A DNA stretch of 64,000 nt from Rhodobacter sp. (GCA_020637595.1 JACKKE010000014.1:29350-93349); one strand, 5' to 3'; shown: positions 28,989 through 38,283, counted from the first letter of the stretch. The notes: a model not told the origin generated them from the sequence alone. Numbers and translations are program-made.

Positions 28989-29386
28989 ACCCCGTTCCCC
29001 CCGCTGACTTCGATCGAATTGATATATTTGCGCCCGGCCTCCAGTGCCGCGGTCGCGGCCTCGGGCACACTCAGGTTGCGCGATTTCGCCAGCTTGATCA
29101 GCATCGGCAGGTTGGCGCCGTAAAGGATCCGCCGGTTCGATCCGACGCAGGCCGGCATCGACAGGTTCGAGGGCGAGCCGCCGAACATGTCGACCACCAC
29201 CAGCACGCCGTCGCCGGTATCGACGGAATCGGCCGCGGCGCGGATTTCGGCCTGTTTCGAGGCGCGGTTGTGGTCGTATTCGATGGAAATCGCGCGAATG
29301 CCGGGTTGATGACCGACGACGTGCTCGACAGCGGCGAGATACTCGCGCGCCAGTCCACCATGCGCGACGATCACGATTCCGATCAC
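28985..29386 (-). CDS. PTS EIIA component, mannose type
   Basis: A 133-residue EIIA-man-like protein. The GTG at 29386 makes the product begin IGIVIVAHGGLA, placing the phosphorylatable His at residue 9; VDMFGGSPSN is the second family signature. A longer in-frame start exists at 29476, but that stretch overlaps rapZ and is not family-like. It lies 4 nt after rapZ and overlaps HPr by 4 nt. It would accept phosphate from HPr; no sugar-specific EIIB/EIIC is present, so the role is probably regulatory. Confidence 0.9.
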   Translation of the reverse strand: MIGIVIVAHGGLAREYLAAVEHVVGHQPGIRAISIEYDHNRASKQAEIRAAADSVDTGDGVLVVVDMFGGSPSNLSMPACVGSNRRILYGANLPMLIKLAKSRNLSVPEAATAALEAGRKYINSIEVSGGNGV

Positions 29387-29390
29387 GCCC

Positions 29391-30296
29391 TTACCCTTGC
29401 TGACTTGCCGACCGGTCAAGGCCGCGTCGTTCCAGTTCCCTGTGCCTCTTTGACACCCGCCACCCCTGCTGCGCAAGCGTCGCCGCCATTTTTTCCGCCA
29501 GTGCGACCGAGCGGTGTTTGCCCCCGGTGCAGCCGAAGGCGATGGTCAGGCTGGTTTTGCCTTCATCGACAAAGGGTTCCAGAAGAGAGACCACAAGGTC
29601 AAGAACCCGCGCGAAAAAATCGGCAAAGCGCGGGTCCGATTCGACATAGGCGGCGACAGCCGGGTCACGGCCGTCGCGGTCGCGCAGCGCCGCTTCCCAA
29701 TGCGGATTGGCGAGAAAGCGGCAGTCGAACACCATATCGACCCCGCGCGGCAAGCCGCGTTTATAGGAAAACGACTGCACCGACAGCGCCAGCGGCGCGC
29801 CCGAGGGCGGCGCGAACCAGCGGGCGATCTCGGCGCGCAGGTTGTGCGGCGTGAGGGTCGAGGTGTCGATCAGCACATCGGCCCGCGCGCGCAGGGGCGC
29901 GAGCAGTTCCAGCTCTTCCTCGATGCCGCGTGCGGGGGCATCGTCGGGGCTGAGCGGGTGGCGGCGGCGGGTTTCCGAATAGCGCCGCACCAGCACGTCG
30001 GCATCGCAGTCGAGATAGAGCAGATCGGCCTGCACGCCGGGCATCCGGTGCAGACGATCGACCAGTTCGATCAGGGACTCGGACGAGAACTCGCGGTTGC
30101 GCACGTCCAGGCCCAGCGCCAGCGGGCGCGGCAGCGGCGGGCCATCGAGGAGGCGCGGGATCAGCGACATCGGCAGGTTGTCGATCGCCTCGAAGCCCAG
30201 ATCCTCCAGCGTGTTGATCGCCGACGAGCGCCCGGCGCCCGAGGCCCCGGTCACCAGCACCACTCTGAGCGTTGCTCCGTCCTGCATTGCCGTCAT
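29391..30296 (-). CDS. rapZ: RNase adapter / nucleotide-binding protein RapZ
   Basis: A 301-residue RapZ/YvcJ-family protein. The P-loop reads GASGAGRSS (residues 17-25), with Arg where many homologues have Lys; this variant is common in alphaproteobacteria. The C-terminal half includes GCTGGKHRSV, the hallmark of the family's ligand-binding domain. In enterobacteria RapZ directs RNase E to GlmZ; the alphaproteobacterial role is not established. The ATG at 30296 overlaps the hprK stop by 4 nt. Confidence 0.93.
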   Translation of the reverse strand: MTAMQDGATLRVVLVTGASGAGRSSAINTLEDLGFEAIDNLPMSLIPRLLDGPPLPRPLALGLDVRNREFSSESLIELVDRLHRMPGVQADLLYLDCDADVLVRRYSETRRRHPLSPDDAPARGIEEELELLAPLRARADVLIDTSTLTPHNLRAEIARWFAPPSGAPLALSVQSFSYKRGLPRGVDMVFDCRFLANPHWEAALRDRDGRDPAVAAYVESDPRFADFFARVLDLVVSLLEPFVDEGKTSLTIAFGCTGGKHRSVALAEKMAATLAQQGWRVSKRHRELERRGLDRSASQQG

Positions 30297-30727
30297 CCCT
30301 TGAGTGCCCGGATGTAATGCGCGACGGCGCGCGGAAAAGCCCCGTCGGTGGCGGCGGGCAGGCAGGGCAATGACAATCCGGTGAGGGGGCCCGCGAGGGG
30401 GCGCATTTCCGGGTCCGGCAGGCGACGGGCAGGCGGCAGGTCGAGGTCGAGCGCCAACACCAGCCGCGCCAGCCGCCGATAGGCCATCGTCAACAGACCC
30501 AGGCCGCGCACCTCGATCATCCCGGCGATAGAGCGCGGCGCGCGGGCATAGACGGCGTCGCCCTGCGCGGTCAGCAACACCTGGTCGTCGGCCACCAGCT
30601 GCGCGCCCGCGTCGATCAGCGCCAGCGCCAGCCGTGACTTGCCGGCGCCGCTGCGCCCCAGGATCAGGATGCCCCCCTCGGGGCCAAAGGCGACCGCCGA
30701 AGCGTGGTGATTGGCCGCCGCGCTCAC
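30293..30727 (-). CDS. hprK: HPr kinase/phosphorylase, short alphaproteobacterial form
   Basis: A 144-residue HprK containing only the kinase domain: Walker A GRSGAGKS at residues 24-31, then VADDQVLL and the MIEVRGLGLL signature. The N-terminal domain of Firmicute HprK is absent, which is normal for alphaproteobacteria. It starts with GTG at 30727, whose last two bases are the start of the chvG TGA stop (GTGA overlap). It phosphorylates Ser47 of the HPr encoded three genes downstream. It overlaps chvG and rapZ, so kinase and two-component genes share one transcript. Confidence 0.93.
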   Translation of the reverse strand: MSAAANHHASAVAFGPEGGILILGRSGAGKSRLALALIDAGAQLVADDQVLLTAQGDAVYARAPRSIAGMIEVRGLGLLTMAYRRLARLVLALDLDLPPARRLPDPEMRPLAGPLTGLSLPCLPAATDGAFPRAVAHYIRALKG

Positions 30728-32445
30728 AGCGGCAGACCGACCACGAAGCGTGCGCCCAGCGGAGGCGAGTTGCGGTCGGCCTGGGTGGGGCGGATGTTCT
30801 CGGCCCAGATCACCCCGCCGTGGGCCTCGATGATCTGCTTGGAAATCGCCAGGCCCAGGCCCGAATGGTTGCCGAACTGGTCCTGCGGGCGTTCCGAATA
30901 GAAGCGTTTGAAGACCTTGGTCAACGCGGCCTCGGGGATGCCGGGGCCGGTGTCCTCGACCACCACCAGCACGCGGTTCTCGCGCTTGCGCGCCCAGATG
31001 CGCACCGCGTCGCCCTCGCCGCAGAAGCTGATGGCATTGGTAATCAGGTTGACGAAAACCTGCGCCAGGCGCGCCTCGAGCCCCTGGATCAGAATCGGCT
31101 CGCGCGGGAGTTCGGCGATGAACTCGACGCCCTTGGCCTCGGCCTCCTGCGCGAGGTGCTGGCTGAGGTTGTCCAGCGTCTTGCACAGGTTGAAGGTCTC
31201 TTCCTCTTCCTTGACCAGCTCGCTGTCGAGGCGCGAGGCGTTCGAGGTGTCGGAAATCAGCCGGTCGAGGCGGCGCACGTCGTGTTCGATCACGTCGAGC
31301 AGGCGGTTGACCTGATCCTCACGCTTGGCCACGCGCAGCGTGCCGACGGCGGACCGCAGGCTGGCCAGCGGGTTCTTGATCTCATGCGCAACATCAGCGG
31401 CGAATTGTTCGTTGGCGTCGATCCGGTCATAGAGCGCCGAAACCATGCCGCGCATCGCCGCAGACAGGCGCCCGATCTCGTCGGGGCGGCCGGTCAGGTC
31501 GGGGATGCGCACACGGCCCGGGGACAGGCGGCGGGCGTTCTTGTCGCGGCCCAGTTCGGCGGCGGTGGCGAGGTCCGACAGCGGGTTGGCGATGGTCGAG
31601 GCCAGCACCAGGCTGAGGCCCACCGACACCACCAGCGCGACGACGAACATCTGCAGCACCTGCTCGCGCTCGCCGCGCAGGGTGCGTTCGATCGCCTCGG
31701 GGATCTGCTGCATGACGATCGCGCCGACCACCGTGCCATTGCGGAACACCGGCGCAGCGGCCAGCATGCGGAAGCCGCCGTCAAGACGCAACACCCGGCT
31801 GGAGGAATGGCCCGACATGGCATCCGTGTGGAGTTCGGCCAGCAGCGTCGCCGGGTCGGGCTGCGGCGAGCGGTCGCCGGGCACCAGGCTGGACAGCCCC
31901 GACCAGATCGCATCCAGCGTGTCGGAAATGATCGTGCGCTGCGGCTCGGCCATCAATTGCTGGATCGGCGTCGAGACCCGGGCGTTCTGGCCGCGCCGGG
32001 CGTCCTCGATGGCGCCCGAAGCATCGAGCAGCAGCACCTCGGTTTCCGCGTTCAGGGTCAGCGCGCCGATCACGTTGGCCCGGGCGGCGATGGCGGCCGG
32101 CGCATCATAGCTGCGCCCGCCGTCGGGCAGGTCAGGCAGGGTGCCGATGATATCCGCGATCCCCTCGGCCTGGGCGATCAGCGCCACCTCATGCTGGCGG
32201 GCCAAGGTGTCGCGGAAGGGATTGGTGAACAGCACGCCGGCGACCAGCAGAACCAGCGCCAGCATGTTGAACAGGATGATCTTGCGCGCCAGGGGCGAAT
32301 GAAAGATCGACAACAGGCCGCGCCGCGCACGGTCGATGCGCACTTCGGTGTCGACCGCGGTCTGCGGCCGCACCCAGTCGTCCCCAAGCACCACCTCGCC
32401 GCCCGGCGCGCCTGTCTCTGCGTTCACGTTTGCCCCTACCGCCAT
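30724..32445 (-). CDS. chvG: Sensor histidine kinase ChvG
   Basis: A 573-residue membrane sensor kinase. Membrane helices at about 56-76 and 266-286 enclose a periplasmic sensing domain of roughly 190 residues. A HAMP-like linker follows, then the dimerisation/phosphoacceptor site FAADVAHEIKNPL with His354, and the ATP-binding domain (NLITNAISF; EDTGPGIP; HSGLGLAI). The ChvG-ChvI system responds to acid or cell-wall stress in rhizobia. Lies 28 nt after chvI. Confidence 0.95.
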   Translation of the reverse strand: MAVGANVNAETGAPGGEVVLGDDWVRPQTAVDTEVRIDRARRGLLSIFHSPLARKIILFNMLALVLLVAGVLFTNPFRDTLARQHEVALIAQAEGIADIIGTLPDLPDGGRSYDAPAAIAARANVIGALTLNAETEVLLLDASGAIEDARRGQNARVSTPIQQLMAEPQRTIISDTLDAIWSGLSSLVPGDRSPQPDPATLLAELHTDAMSGHSSSRVLRLDGGFRMLAAAPVFRNGTVVGAIVMQQIPEAIERTLRGEREQVLQMFVVALVVSVGLSLVLASTIANPLSDLATAAELGRDKNARRLSPGRVRIPDLTGRPDEIGRLSAAMRGMVSALYDRIDANEQFAADVAHEIKNPLASLRSAVGTLRVAKREDQVNRLLDVIEHDVRRLDRLISDTSNASRLDSELVKEEEETFNLCKTLDNLSQHLAQEAEAKGVEFIAELPREPILIQGLEARLAQVFVNLITNAISFCGEGDAVRIWARKRENRVLVVVEDTGPGIPEAALTKVFKRFYSERPQDQFGNHSGLGLAISKQIIEAHGGVIWAENIRPTQADRNSPPLGARFVVGLPL

Positions 32446-32473
32446 TCTTGTTGTCGCGGGCTATGACCTGACG

Positions 32474-33175
32474 TCAGGCCTCGTTGTATTTATAGCCGAT
32501 CCCGTAAAGCGTTTCGATCGACGAGAATTCGGAATCGACGCTGCGCATCTTCTTGCGCAGGCGCTTGATGTGGCTGTCGATGGTGCGATCGTCGACATAG
32601 ACCTGATCGTCATAGGCCACGTCCATCAGCTGATCGCGGCTTTTGACAAAGCCGGGACGCTGCGCCAGCGCCTGCAGCAACAGGAATTCGGTGACCGTCA
32701 GCGTCACCTCGTCGCCCTTCCAGGTCACCGCGTGGCGCAGCGGATCCATCGTCAGCGACCCGCGCACCATGACCTTGGTGTCCTCGGTGGTGCCGACCTC
32801 GTTGGTTTCCATCGCCTGCTGGCGACGCAGCAGCGAGCGGATCCGTTCGATCAGCAGGCGCTGCGAGAAGGGTTTCTTGACATAGTCGTCGGCGCCCATG
32901 CGCAGACCCAGAACCTCGTCGATCTCGTCATCCTTGGAGGTCAGGAAGATCACCGGCATCTGGGTCTTCTGGCGCAGCCGCTGCAGCAGCTCCATCCCGT
33001 CCATCCGCGGCATCTTGATATCGAGAACCGCCATGTCCGGCAGGCGGCGGTTGAACGCCTCCAGCGCCGACTGGCCGTCGTTGTATGTTTCCACCTCGAA
33101 ACCCTCGGCCTCGAGCGAGATCGAAACAGACGTCAGAATATTCCTGTCGTCATCGACAAGTGCGATCTTTGACAT
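32474..33175 (-). CDS. chvI: Response regulator ChvI (OmpR/PhoB family)
   Basis: A 233-residue regulator: receiver domain with acidic pocket DDD (8-10) and phospho-acceptor Asp52, Lys in VKKPFS, and a winged-helix DNA-binding domain ending ETLYGIGYKYNEA. Partner of ChvG. It is the first gene of the minus-strand regulatory cluster and is divergent from pckA, an arrangement conserved in many alphaproteobacteria. Confidence 0.96.
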   Translation of the reverse strand: MSKIALVDDDRNILTSVSISLEAEGFEVETYNDGQSALEAFNRRLPDMAVLDIKMPRMDGMELLQRLRQKTQMPVIFLTSKDDEIDEVLGLRMGADDYVKKPFSQRLLIERIRSLLRRQQAMETNEVGTTEDTKVMVRGSLTMDPLRHAVTWKGDEVTLTVTEFLLLQALAQRPGFVKSRDQLMDVAYDDQVYVDDRTIDSHIKRLRKKMRSVDSEFSSIETLYGIGYKYNEA

Positions 33176-33518
33176 ATGCCTGTCCTTGTAAGCTGCTCAT
33201 TGGTCTTTTTTTGTGAACATTCTTAGGTTTTCCACGCTGAGAATCAACCGAATAGTCAACAAGACCCGGCGAATCGGCCTGAAATTACGCCCTTGCGCAT
33301 GAATATTTCGCTTACGGCGATCACGGTTTCGTATCGGCTGCGACAGTTTGCGTTAACACGTCGATGATATCGCTAACCGCGCAAATGCGTCCTGTTCTAC
33401 CAACAAAACGCCATGATATAGCCCGGGTAACGGTTGAGGAGACCGGACGCCAAGCCTCCCTAGGCAGGGGGCGGGTTTGGTTTTTGCAAAGCCAAGCGGC
33501 AGGCCAAGGAGCGAGAGC
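33176..33518. other. Divergent chvI-pckA intergenic region
   Basis: A 343-nt, relatively A+T-rich region holding the promoters for the chvI operon and pckA. An exact TTTGCAAA lies at 33483-33490, 28 nt before the pckA start codon. I could not assign -35/-10 pairs with confidence, and I see no small gene. AAGGAG at 33506-33511 is the pckA ribosome site. Confidence 0.55.
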
Positions 33519-35117
33519 ATGACTGCAGGACACGTCAATCCCAAACAGCGGCTGGAGGACCAGGGCATCACCGGTCTGAATTCGGTGGCCTACAACTACA
33601 TCGAGCCGGCGCTGATCCAGGCCGCCGTCGCGCGCGGCGAAGGCACGCTGGGCAAGGGTGGCGCGTTCCTCGTGACGACCGGCCAGTTCACCGGCCGCTC
33701 GCCCAAGGACAAGCACGTCGTCCGCACCCCGCTGGTGGAAAACACCATCTGGTGGGAAAACAACCGCCCGATGGACCCCGAGGCCTTTGACCGCCTGCAC
33801 GCCGACATGCTGGAGCACATGAAGGGCCGCGACTATTTCGTGCAGGATCTCTACGGCGGCGCTGATCCGTCCTATCGCCTGGACGTCCGCGTCGTGACCG
33901 AACTGGCCTGGCATGGCCTGTTCATCCGCCACCTGCTGCGCCGTCCCGCCCGTGAAGAGCTGAACACCTTTGTCCCCGAGTGGACGATCATCAACTGCCC
34001 GTCGTTCAAGGCCGATCCCTCGCGTCACGGTTGCCGCACCGAGACCGTGATCACGATGAACTTCGACAAGAAGCTGATCCTGATCGCCAACACCGCCTAT
34101 GCCGGCGAGAACAAGAAGTCGGTGTTCACCCTGCTGAACTACCTGCTGCCGGAAAAAGGCGTGATGCCGATGCACTGCTCGGCCAACCACGCGATCGGCA
34201 ACCCCGATGATGCGGCGATCTTCTTCGGCCTGTCGGGCACCGGCAAGACCACGCTGTCGGCCGATCCGGGCCGCACGCTGATCGGTGACGACGAGCACGG
34301 CTGGTCGGACCACGGCGTCTTCAACTTCGAAGGCGGCTGCTACGCCAAGACGATCAACCTCTCGGCCGAGGCCGAGCCGGAGATCTATGGCACCACCTCG
34401 AAGTTCGGCACCGTCGTCGAGAACATGGTCTATGACCCCGAGACCCTGGATCTTGATTTCGAAGACAGCAGCCTGACCGAGAACATGCGCTGCGCCTACC
34501 CGCTCGAATACATCTCGAACGCGTCGGACACCGGCATGGGCGGCGCGCCCAAGAACGTGATCCTGCTGACCTGCGACGCTTACGGCGTGTTGCCGCCGAT
34601 CGCGCGGCTGACCCCGGCGCAGGCGATGTATCACTTCCTGTCGGGCTTCACCTCGAAGACCCCGGGCACCGAGCGCGGCGTCGTTGAACCGACCCCGACC
34701 TTCTCGACCTGCTTCGGCGCGCCCTTCATGCCGCGCCGCCCCGAGGTTTACGGCAAACTGCTGCAGCAGAAGATCGCCGAGCACGGCGCGACCTGCTGGC
34801 TGGTCAACACCGGCTGGACCGGCGGCGCCTTCGGCACCGGCAAGCGGATGCCGATCCGCGCCACCCGCGCCCTGCTGACCGCGGCGCTGAACGGCTCGCT
34901 GAATGCGGTCGAATTCCGCAAGGACGTGAATTTCGGCTTTGAGGTTCCGGTCGCCTGCGACGGCGTCGACGACACGCTGCTGGACCCGCGCAAGACCTGG
35001 ACCGATGCTTCGGCCTATGATGCGCAGGCCACCAAGCTGGTGCATATGTTCGCCGAGAACTTCGCCCAGTATGTGCCCCACATCGACGACGATGTGAAAG
35101 CCGCCGCGATCGGCTGA
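33519..35117 (+). CDS. pckA: Phosphoenolpyruvate carboxykinase (ATP)
   Basis: A 532-residue ATP-type PEPCK converting oxaloacetate and ATP to PEP and CO2, the entry to gluconeogenesis. The P-loop is in GLSGTGKTTLSADPGR and the metal site in LIGDDEHGW; AYPLEYI and the GxTxKxPGTE-like GFTSKTPGTERG follow. The ATG at 33519 (AAGGAG upstream) gives the normal N-terminus; a 14-codon upstream extension was rejected. The gene's apparent intrinsic terminator lies within the next coding region (35147-35180). Confidence 0.97.
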   Translation: MTAGHVNPKQRLEDQGITGLNSVAYNYIEPALIQAAVARGEGTLGKGGAFLVTTGQFTGRSPKDKHVVRTPLVENTIWWENNRPMDPEAFDRLHADMLEHMKGRDYFVQDLYGGADPSYRLDVRVVTELAWHGLFIRHLLRRPAREELNTFVPEWTIINCPSFKADPSRHGCRTETVITMNFDKKLILIANTAYAGENKKSVFTLLNYLLPEKGVMPMHCSANHAIGNPDDAAIFFGLSGTGKTTLSADPGRTLIGDDEHGWSDHGVFNFEGGCYAKTINLSAEAEPEIYGTTSKFGTVVENMVYDPETLDLDFEDSSLTENMRCAYPLEYISNASDTGMGGAPKNVILLTCDAYGVLPPIARLTPAQAMYHFLSGFTSKTPGTERGVVEPTPTFSTCFGAPFMPRRPEVYGKLLQQKIAEHGATCWLVNTGWTGGAFGTGKRMPIRATRALLTAALNGSLNAVEFRKDVNFGFEVPVACDGVDDTLLDPRKTWTDASAYDAQATKLVHMFAENFAQYVPHIDDDVKAAAIG

Positions 35118-35122
35118 CCCCG

Positions 35123-35707
35123 ATGCGTCGTCTGGCCACAGCCCTTGCAAGCCCCGCCCTGTTGGCGGGGCTTGCCTTTTCCGCCCCCGCCGCGGCGCAG
35201 GATGGCGTTGTCCTGTCGGACCGGGTCGCGGCGCTGACTGCCGGCCTGTTCTGCGCCCCGCCCGAGGGCACGCGCCAGCCGGCCCCCGACACGATGGCCG
35301 GCTGGGTGCATGTCCCCGACGCCCCGGTGCAGATGGTTGCCGAGGGCCGTGTCGCCCCGGCGGTTCTGGGCCAGGGGTTCGGCGTGCGCTTTGCGTTGGA
35401 CACCGATGCGCCGGTGATGACCCGCTACACCGTCACCCACCCGCCGATGCCGCCCACGGGGATCACCGCGCAAAGCTGGGACGGGCTGGTGCGGCCGGGG
35501 ATGACCGACACGGTCTTCTTCCAGTTCGACATCCCCGAGGAATTGCAGCCCGGCCCCTGGTCCTTCAGCGCCAGCGCCGACGGGCAGGAGCTGTTCCACG
35601 TCGACTTCACCGTGCGCCCGCCCGCCGAATTGCCGGGGCTCGCCGACTTGTGCCGGGGCGGCGCGCTGCTGTCGCTCAGCCGACCAGACCCCGCCGCAAG
35701 AGGTTGA
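35123..35707 (+). CDS. Exported protein, DUF3859-like
   Basis: A 194-residue protein with a Sec signal peptide (about 1-26, ending AAAQ) and a single beta-rich domain. The middle and end (FFQFDIPEELQPGPWSFS, then FHVDFTV) resemble DUF3859, of unknown function; the match is moderate. It starts 5 nt after pckA and its signal-peptide codons contain a perfect terminator hairpin, so expression would need read-through or a promoter of its own. The 3' end overlaps the convergent TauE/SafE gene by 32 nt. Confidence 0.7.
   Translation: MRRLATALASPALLAGLAFSAPAAAQDGVVLSDRVAALTAGLFCAPPEGTRQPAPDTMAGWVHVPDAPVQMVAEGRVAPAVLGQGFGVRFALDTDAPVMTRYTVTHPPMPPTGITAQSWDGLVRPGMTDTVFFQFDIPEELQPGPWSFSASADGQELFHVDFTVRPPAELPGLADLCRGGALLSLSRPDPAARG
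35147..35180 (+). terminator. Intrinsic terminator of pckA inside the next reading frame
   Basis: GCAAGCCCCGCC (35147-35158) and GGCGGGGCTTGC (35164-35175) form a perfect 12-bp stem with a 5-nt loop, followed by CTTTT. This is the best terminator-like structure in the window, yet it lies at codons 9-19 of the exported protein and encodes the hydrophobic signal-peptide core. Confidence 0.75.
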
Positions 35708-36446
35708 GCGCGGTGAGCACCAAGAGGATCAGCGTCCAGCGGCGAAACCGCACGGCGTCCATCCGGTCATGGGCCTTGTAGCCCAGCCACAGGCCCAGGC
35801 CCGCGGGCACCAGCATCGCCAGCGACAGCGGAATGGTCTGCGCGTTCAGCACGCCCGAGCGCAGATGCGCCGCCGTCAGGACGATGGCGCCGATGGTGAA
35901 GATCACACTCATCACCCGCACCATCTCGGTCTTATCGACCTTGATCGCCAGCAGATAGACGATCGACGGCGGACCCCAGATCCCTGAAATCCCGCCGTAA
36001 AGCCCGCCGACCAGGCCCAGCGCAATCTCGGTGATCCCGCGCCAGCGGGCGGGGATATCGGGCGTCCAGCCACTGAGTTGCAGCAGCGCGAAGAGCAGCA
36101 CCGCCACGCCCAGCAGCAGGAACATCGCCTGCTGCGGCAGGACCACCACGAAGGGCGCCGAGATCAGGATGCCCAGGATCGTCATCGCCACGATCCGCCA
36201 GAACCGCCGCGCCGAGGCCACTGCCGGCCCCCAGCCCTGCCTGAGCGACTGGTGCAGGTTGGTGGCCAGAACCGGCATGATCAGCGCCGCCAGCGCCGTT
36301 TGCGCGGGCATCACCGAGGGCAGCGTCGCGATCAGGATCAACGGCAGGGCAAAACCGATCGCCCCTTTGACGAACCCCGCAACCACGGTGATCGCAAAGG
36401 CGATTACCAGTGCCCAGACCGGCAGGCCGAACAACATCTGATCCAT
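35676..36446 (-). CDS. TauE/SafE-family membrane permease
   Basis: A 256-residue polytopic membrane protein of the TauE/SafE (DUF81) family, usually anion or sulfur-compound exporters. About eight hydrophobic segments are visible; the family glycine-rich signatures occur as GFVKGAIGFALPL near the start and GLVGGLYGGISGIWGPP in the middle. The start at 36446 with AAGGGGG upstream is preferred over the in-frame 36536. Its 3' end overlaps the preceding convergent gene. Substrate unknown. Confidence 0.88.
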   Translation of the reverse strand: MDQMLFGLPVWALVIAFAITVVAGFVKGAIGFALPLILIATLPSVMPAQTALAALIMPVLATNLHQSLRQGWGPAVASARRFWRIVAMTILGILISAPFVVVLPQQAMFLLLGVAVLLFALLQLSGWTPDIPARWRGITEIALGLVGGLYGGISGIWGPPSIVYLLAIKVDKTEMVRVMSVIFTIGAIVLTAAHLRSGVLNAQTIPLSLAMLVPAGLGLWLGYKAHDRMDAVRFRRWTLILLVLTALNLLRRGLVG

Positions 36447-36609
36447 CGGTGCGCCCCCTTGTTCGCGCCCTTCTACCGCCATTCCGGCCTCGCTGCAGCA
36501 GCAAAGCGCATGCGACACTTTCATGCGAAACCACACGTCCGCTTGAATTATTGTTGCGCTGCACCTGCGAAACGGCTATGCGCAACTGCAAAAGGAACAG
36601 GAGTCTGCC

Positions 36610-38283
36610 ATGCCTCACGACGGTCAGGACACGCCCCGCGCCACCCCTCTGATGGACGGGCTGATGGAACAGGTTGCCGCCCTTCTCGCCCCGCTCGACG
36701 CGCTGCAGGCGGCTGCGACGGACAGCGTGCGGACAATGGTCTCGGACGGGGGCAAGGTCTCGGCCGCGCTGATCGACCAGAACCAGCGCGCGGCGCACGG
36801 GCTCGCCTGGCTGGCCACCTATGTCGAATCGATCCGCCAGATGCACGCCTGGGCCACCCGCCTGACCGAGGCCGGCACCTATGGCGAGATGGAGGCGCTG
36901 CTCTTGCAGATCGGCGCGGGCGAATACCTGGCGCAGATCCTCGGCGGCATTCCGATGAACCAGGGCGAAGTTCTGCGGATCACCGACATGGGCCTGACGC
37001 CCGCCGATACCGCCGCGCTCGCCGGCGCGCCGGTGCTGACCGGCAATTCCCCCGCCGCCCGCGCCCGCCTCGTCGCGCTGATGCGCGAGAACCACGGCCG
37101 CGCGACCTTCGGTGCAACCGGCCTTGATGAAGAACTGGAGATGATCCGCGACCAGTTCCGCCGGTTCTCGGACGAAAAGGTCGCGCCCTTTGCCCATGAA
37201 TGGCACCTGAAGGACGAATTCATCCCGATGGAGATCATCGAGGAACTGGCCGAGATGGGTGTCTTCGGCCTGACGATCCCGGAAAACCTGGGCGGGTTCG
37301 GCCTGTCGAAGGCCTCGATGGTCGTGGTGTCCGAGGAATTGTCGCGCGGCTATATCGGCGTGGGCTCACTGGGCACGCGGTCCGAAATCGCCGCCGAGCT
37401 GATCCTCGCCGGCGGCACGGATGACCAGAAATCCGAATGGCTGCCCAAGATCGCCTCGGCCGAGATCCTGCCGACCGCGGTGTTCACCGAACCCAACACC
37501 GGCTCGGACCTCGGCTCGCTGCGCACCCGGGCGGTGAAGAACGCCGATGGCGACTATGAGGTGACCGGCAACAAGACCTGGATCACCCACGCCGCGCGCA
37601 CCCATGTGATGACCCTGCTGGCGCGCACCGATCCGAACACCACGGATTACCGCGGCCTCAGCATGTTCCTGGCCGAAAAGACCCCGGGCGACGACGCCAA
37701 CCCCTTCCCCACCCCCGGCATGACCGGCGGCGAGATCGAGGTGCTGGGCTATCGCGGCATGAAGGAATACGAACTCGGCTTCGACGGGTTCAAGGTCAAG
37801 GGCGCGAACCTGCTGGGCGGCGAAGAGGGCAAGGGCTTCAAGCAGCTCATGCAGACCTTTGAATCGGCCCGGATCCAGACCGCCGCCCGCGCCATCGGCG
37901 TGGCGCAGAACGCGCTGGAGGTCGGCATGCAATACGCCGAGGACCGCAAGCAGTTCGGCCGCGCGCTGATCAACTTCCCCCGCGTCGCCGACAAGCTGGC
38001 AATGATGGCGGTGGAGATCATGGTCGCGCGCCAGCTGACCTATTTCTCGGCCTGGCAGAAAGACCACGACAAACGCTGCGACCTCGAGGCCGGGATGGCC
38101 AAACTGCTGGGCGCCCGCGTCGCCTGGGCGGCGGCGGACAACGCGCTGCAGATCCACGGCGGCAACGGCTTTGCCCTGGAATACCAGATCAGCCGCATCC
38201 TGTGCGACGCGCGCATCCTCAACATCTTCGAGGGTGCGGGGGAAATCCAGGCGCAGGTCATCGCGCGGCGTCTGCTGGGCTGA
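36610..38283 (+). CDS. mcd: (2S)-methylsuccinyl-CoA dehydrogenase
   Basis: A 557-residue acyl-CoA dehydrogenase with a roughly 160-residue N-terminal extension, a length and shape characteristic of Mcd, which oxidises methylsuccinyl-CoA to mesaconyl-CoA in the ethylmalonyl-CoA pathway. The core shows the FAD/substrate block TEPNTGSDLGSLRTRA, the mobile-loop region and the C-terminal IFEGAGEIQAQ, where Glu541 occupies the catalytic-base position. Electrons would go to the EtfAB encoded at 25103-26790. An ordinary long-chain dehydrogenase would lack the extension. Confidence 0.88.
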   Translation: MPHDGQDTPRATPLMDGLMEQVAALLAPLDALQAAATDSVRTMVSDGGKVSAALIDQNQRAAHGLAWLATYVESIRQMHAWATRLTEAGTYGEMEALLLQIGAGEYLAQILGGIPMNQGEVLRITDMGLTPADTAALAGAPVLTGNSPAARARLVALMRENHGRATFGATGLDEELEMIRDQFRRFSDEKVAPFAHEWHLKDEFIPMEIIEELAEMGVFGLTIPENLGGFGLSKASMVVVSEELSRGYIGVGSLGTRSEIAAELILAGGTDDQKSEWLPKIASAEILPTAVFTEPNTGSDLGSLRTRAVKNADGDYEVTGNKTWITHAARTHVMTLLARTDPNTTDYRGLSMFLAEKTPGDDANPFPTPGMTGGEIEVLGYRGMKEYELGFDGFKVKGANLLGGEEGKGFKQLMQTFESARIQTAARAIGVAQNALEVGMQYAEDRKQFGRALINFPRVADKLAMMAVEIMVARQLTYFSAWQKDHDKRCDLEAGMAKLLGARVAWAAADNALQIHGGNGFALEYQISRILCDARILNIFEGAGEIQAQVIARRLLG

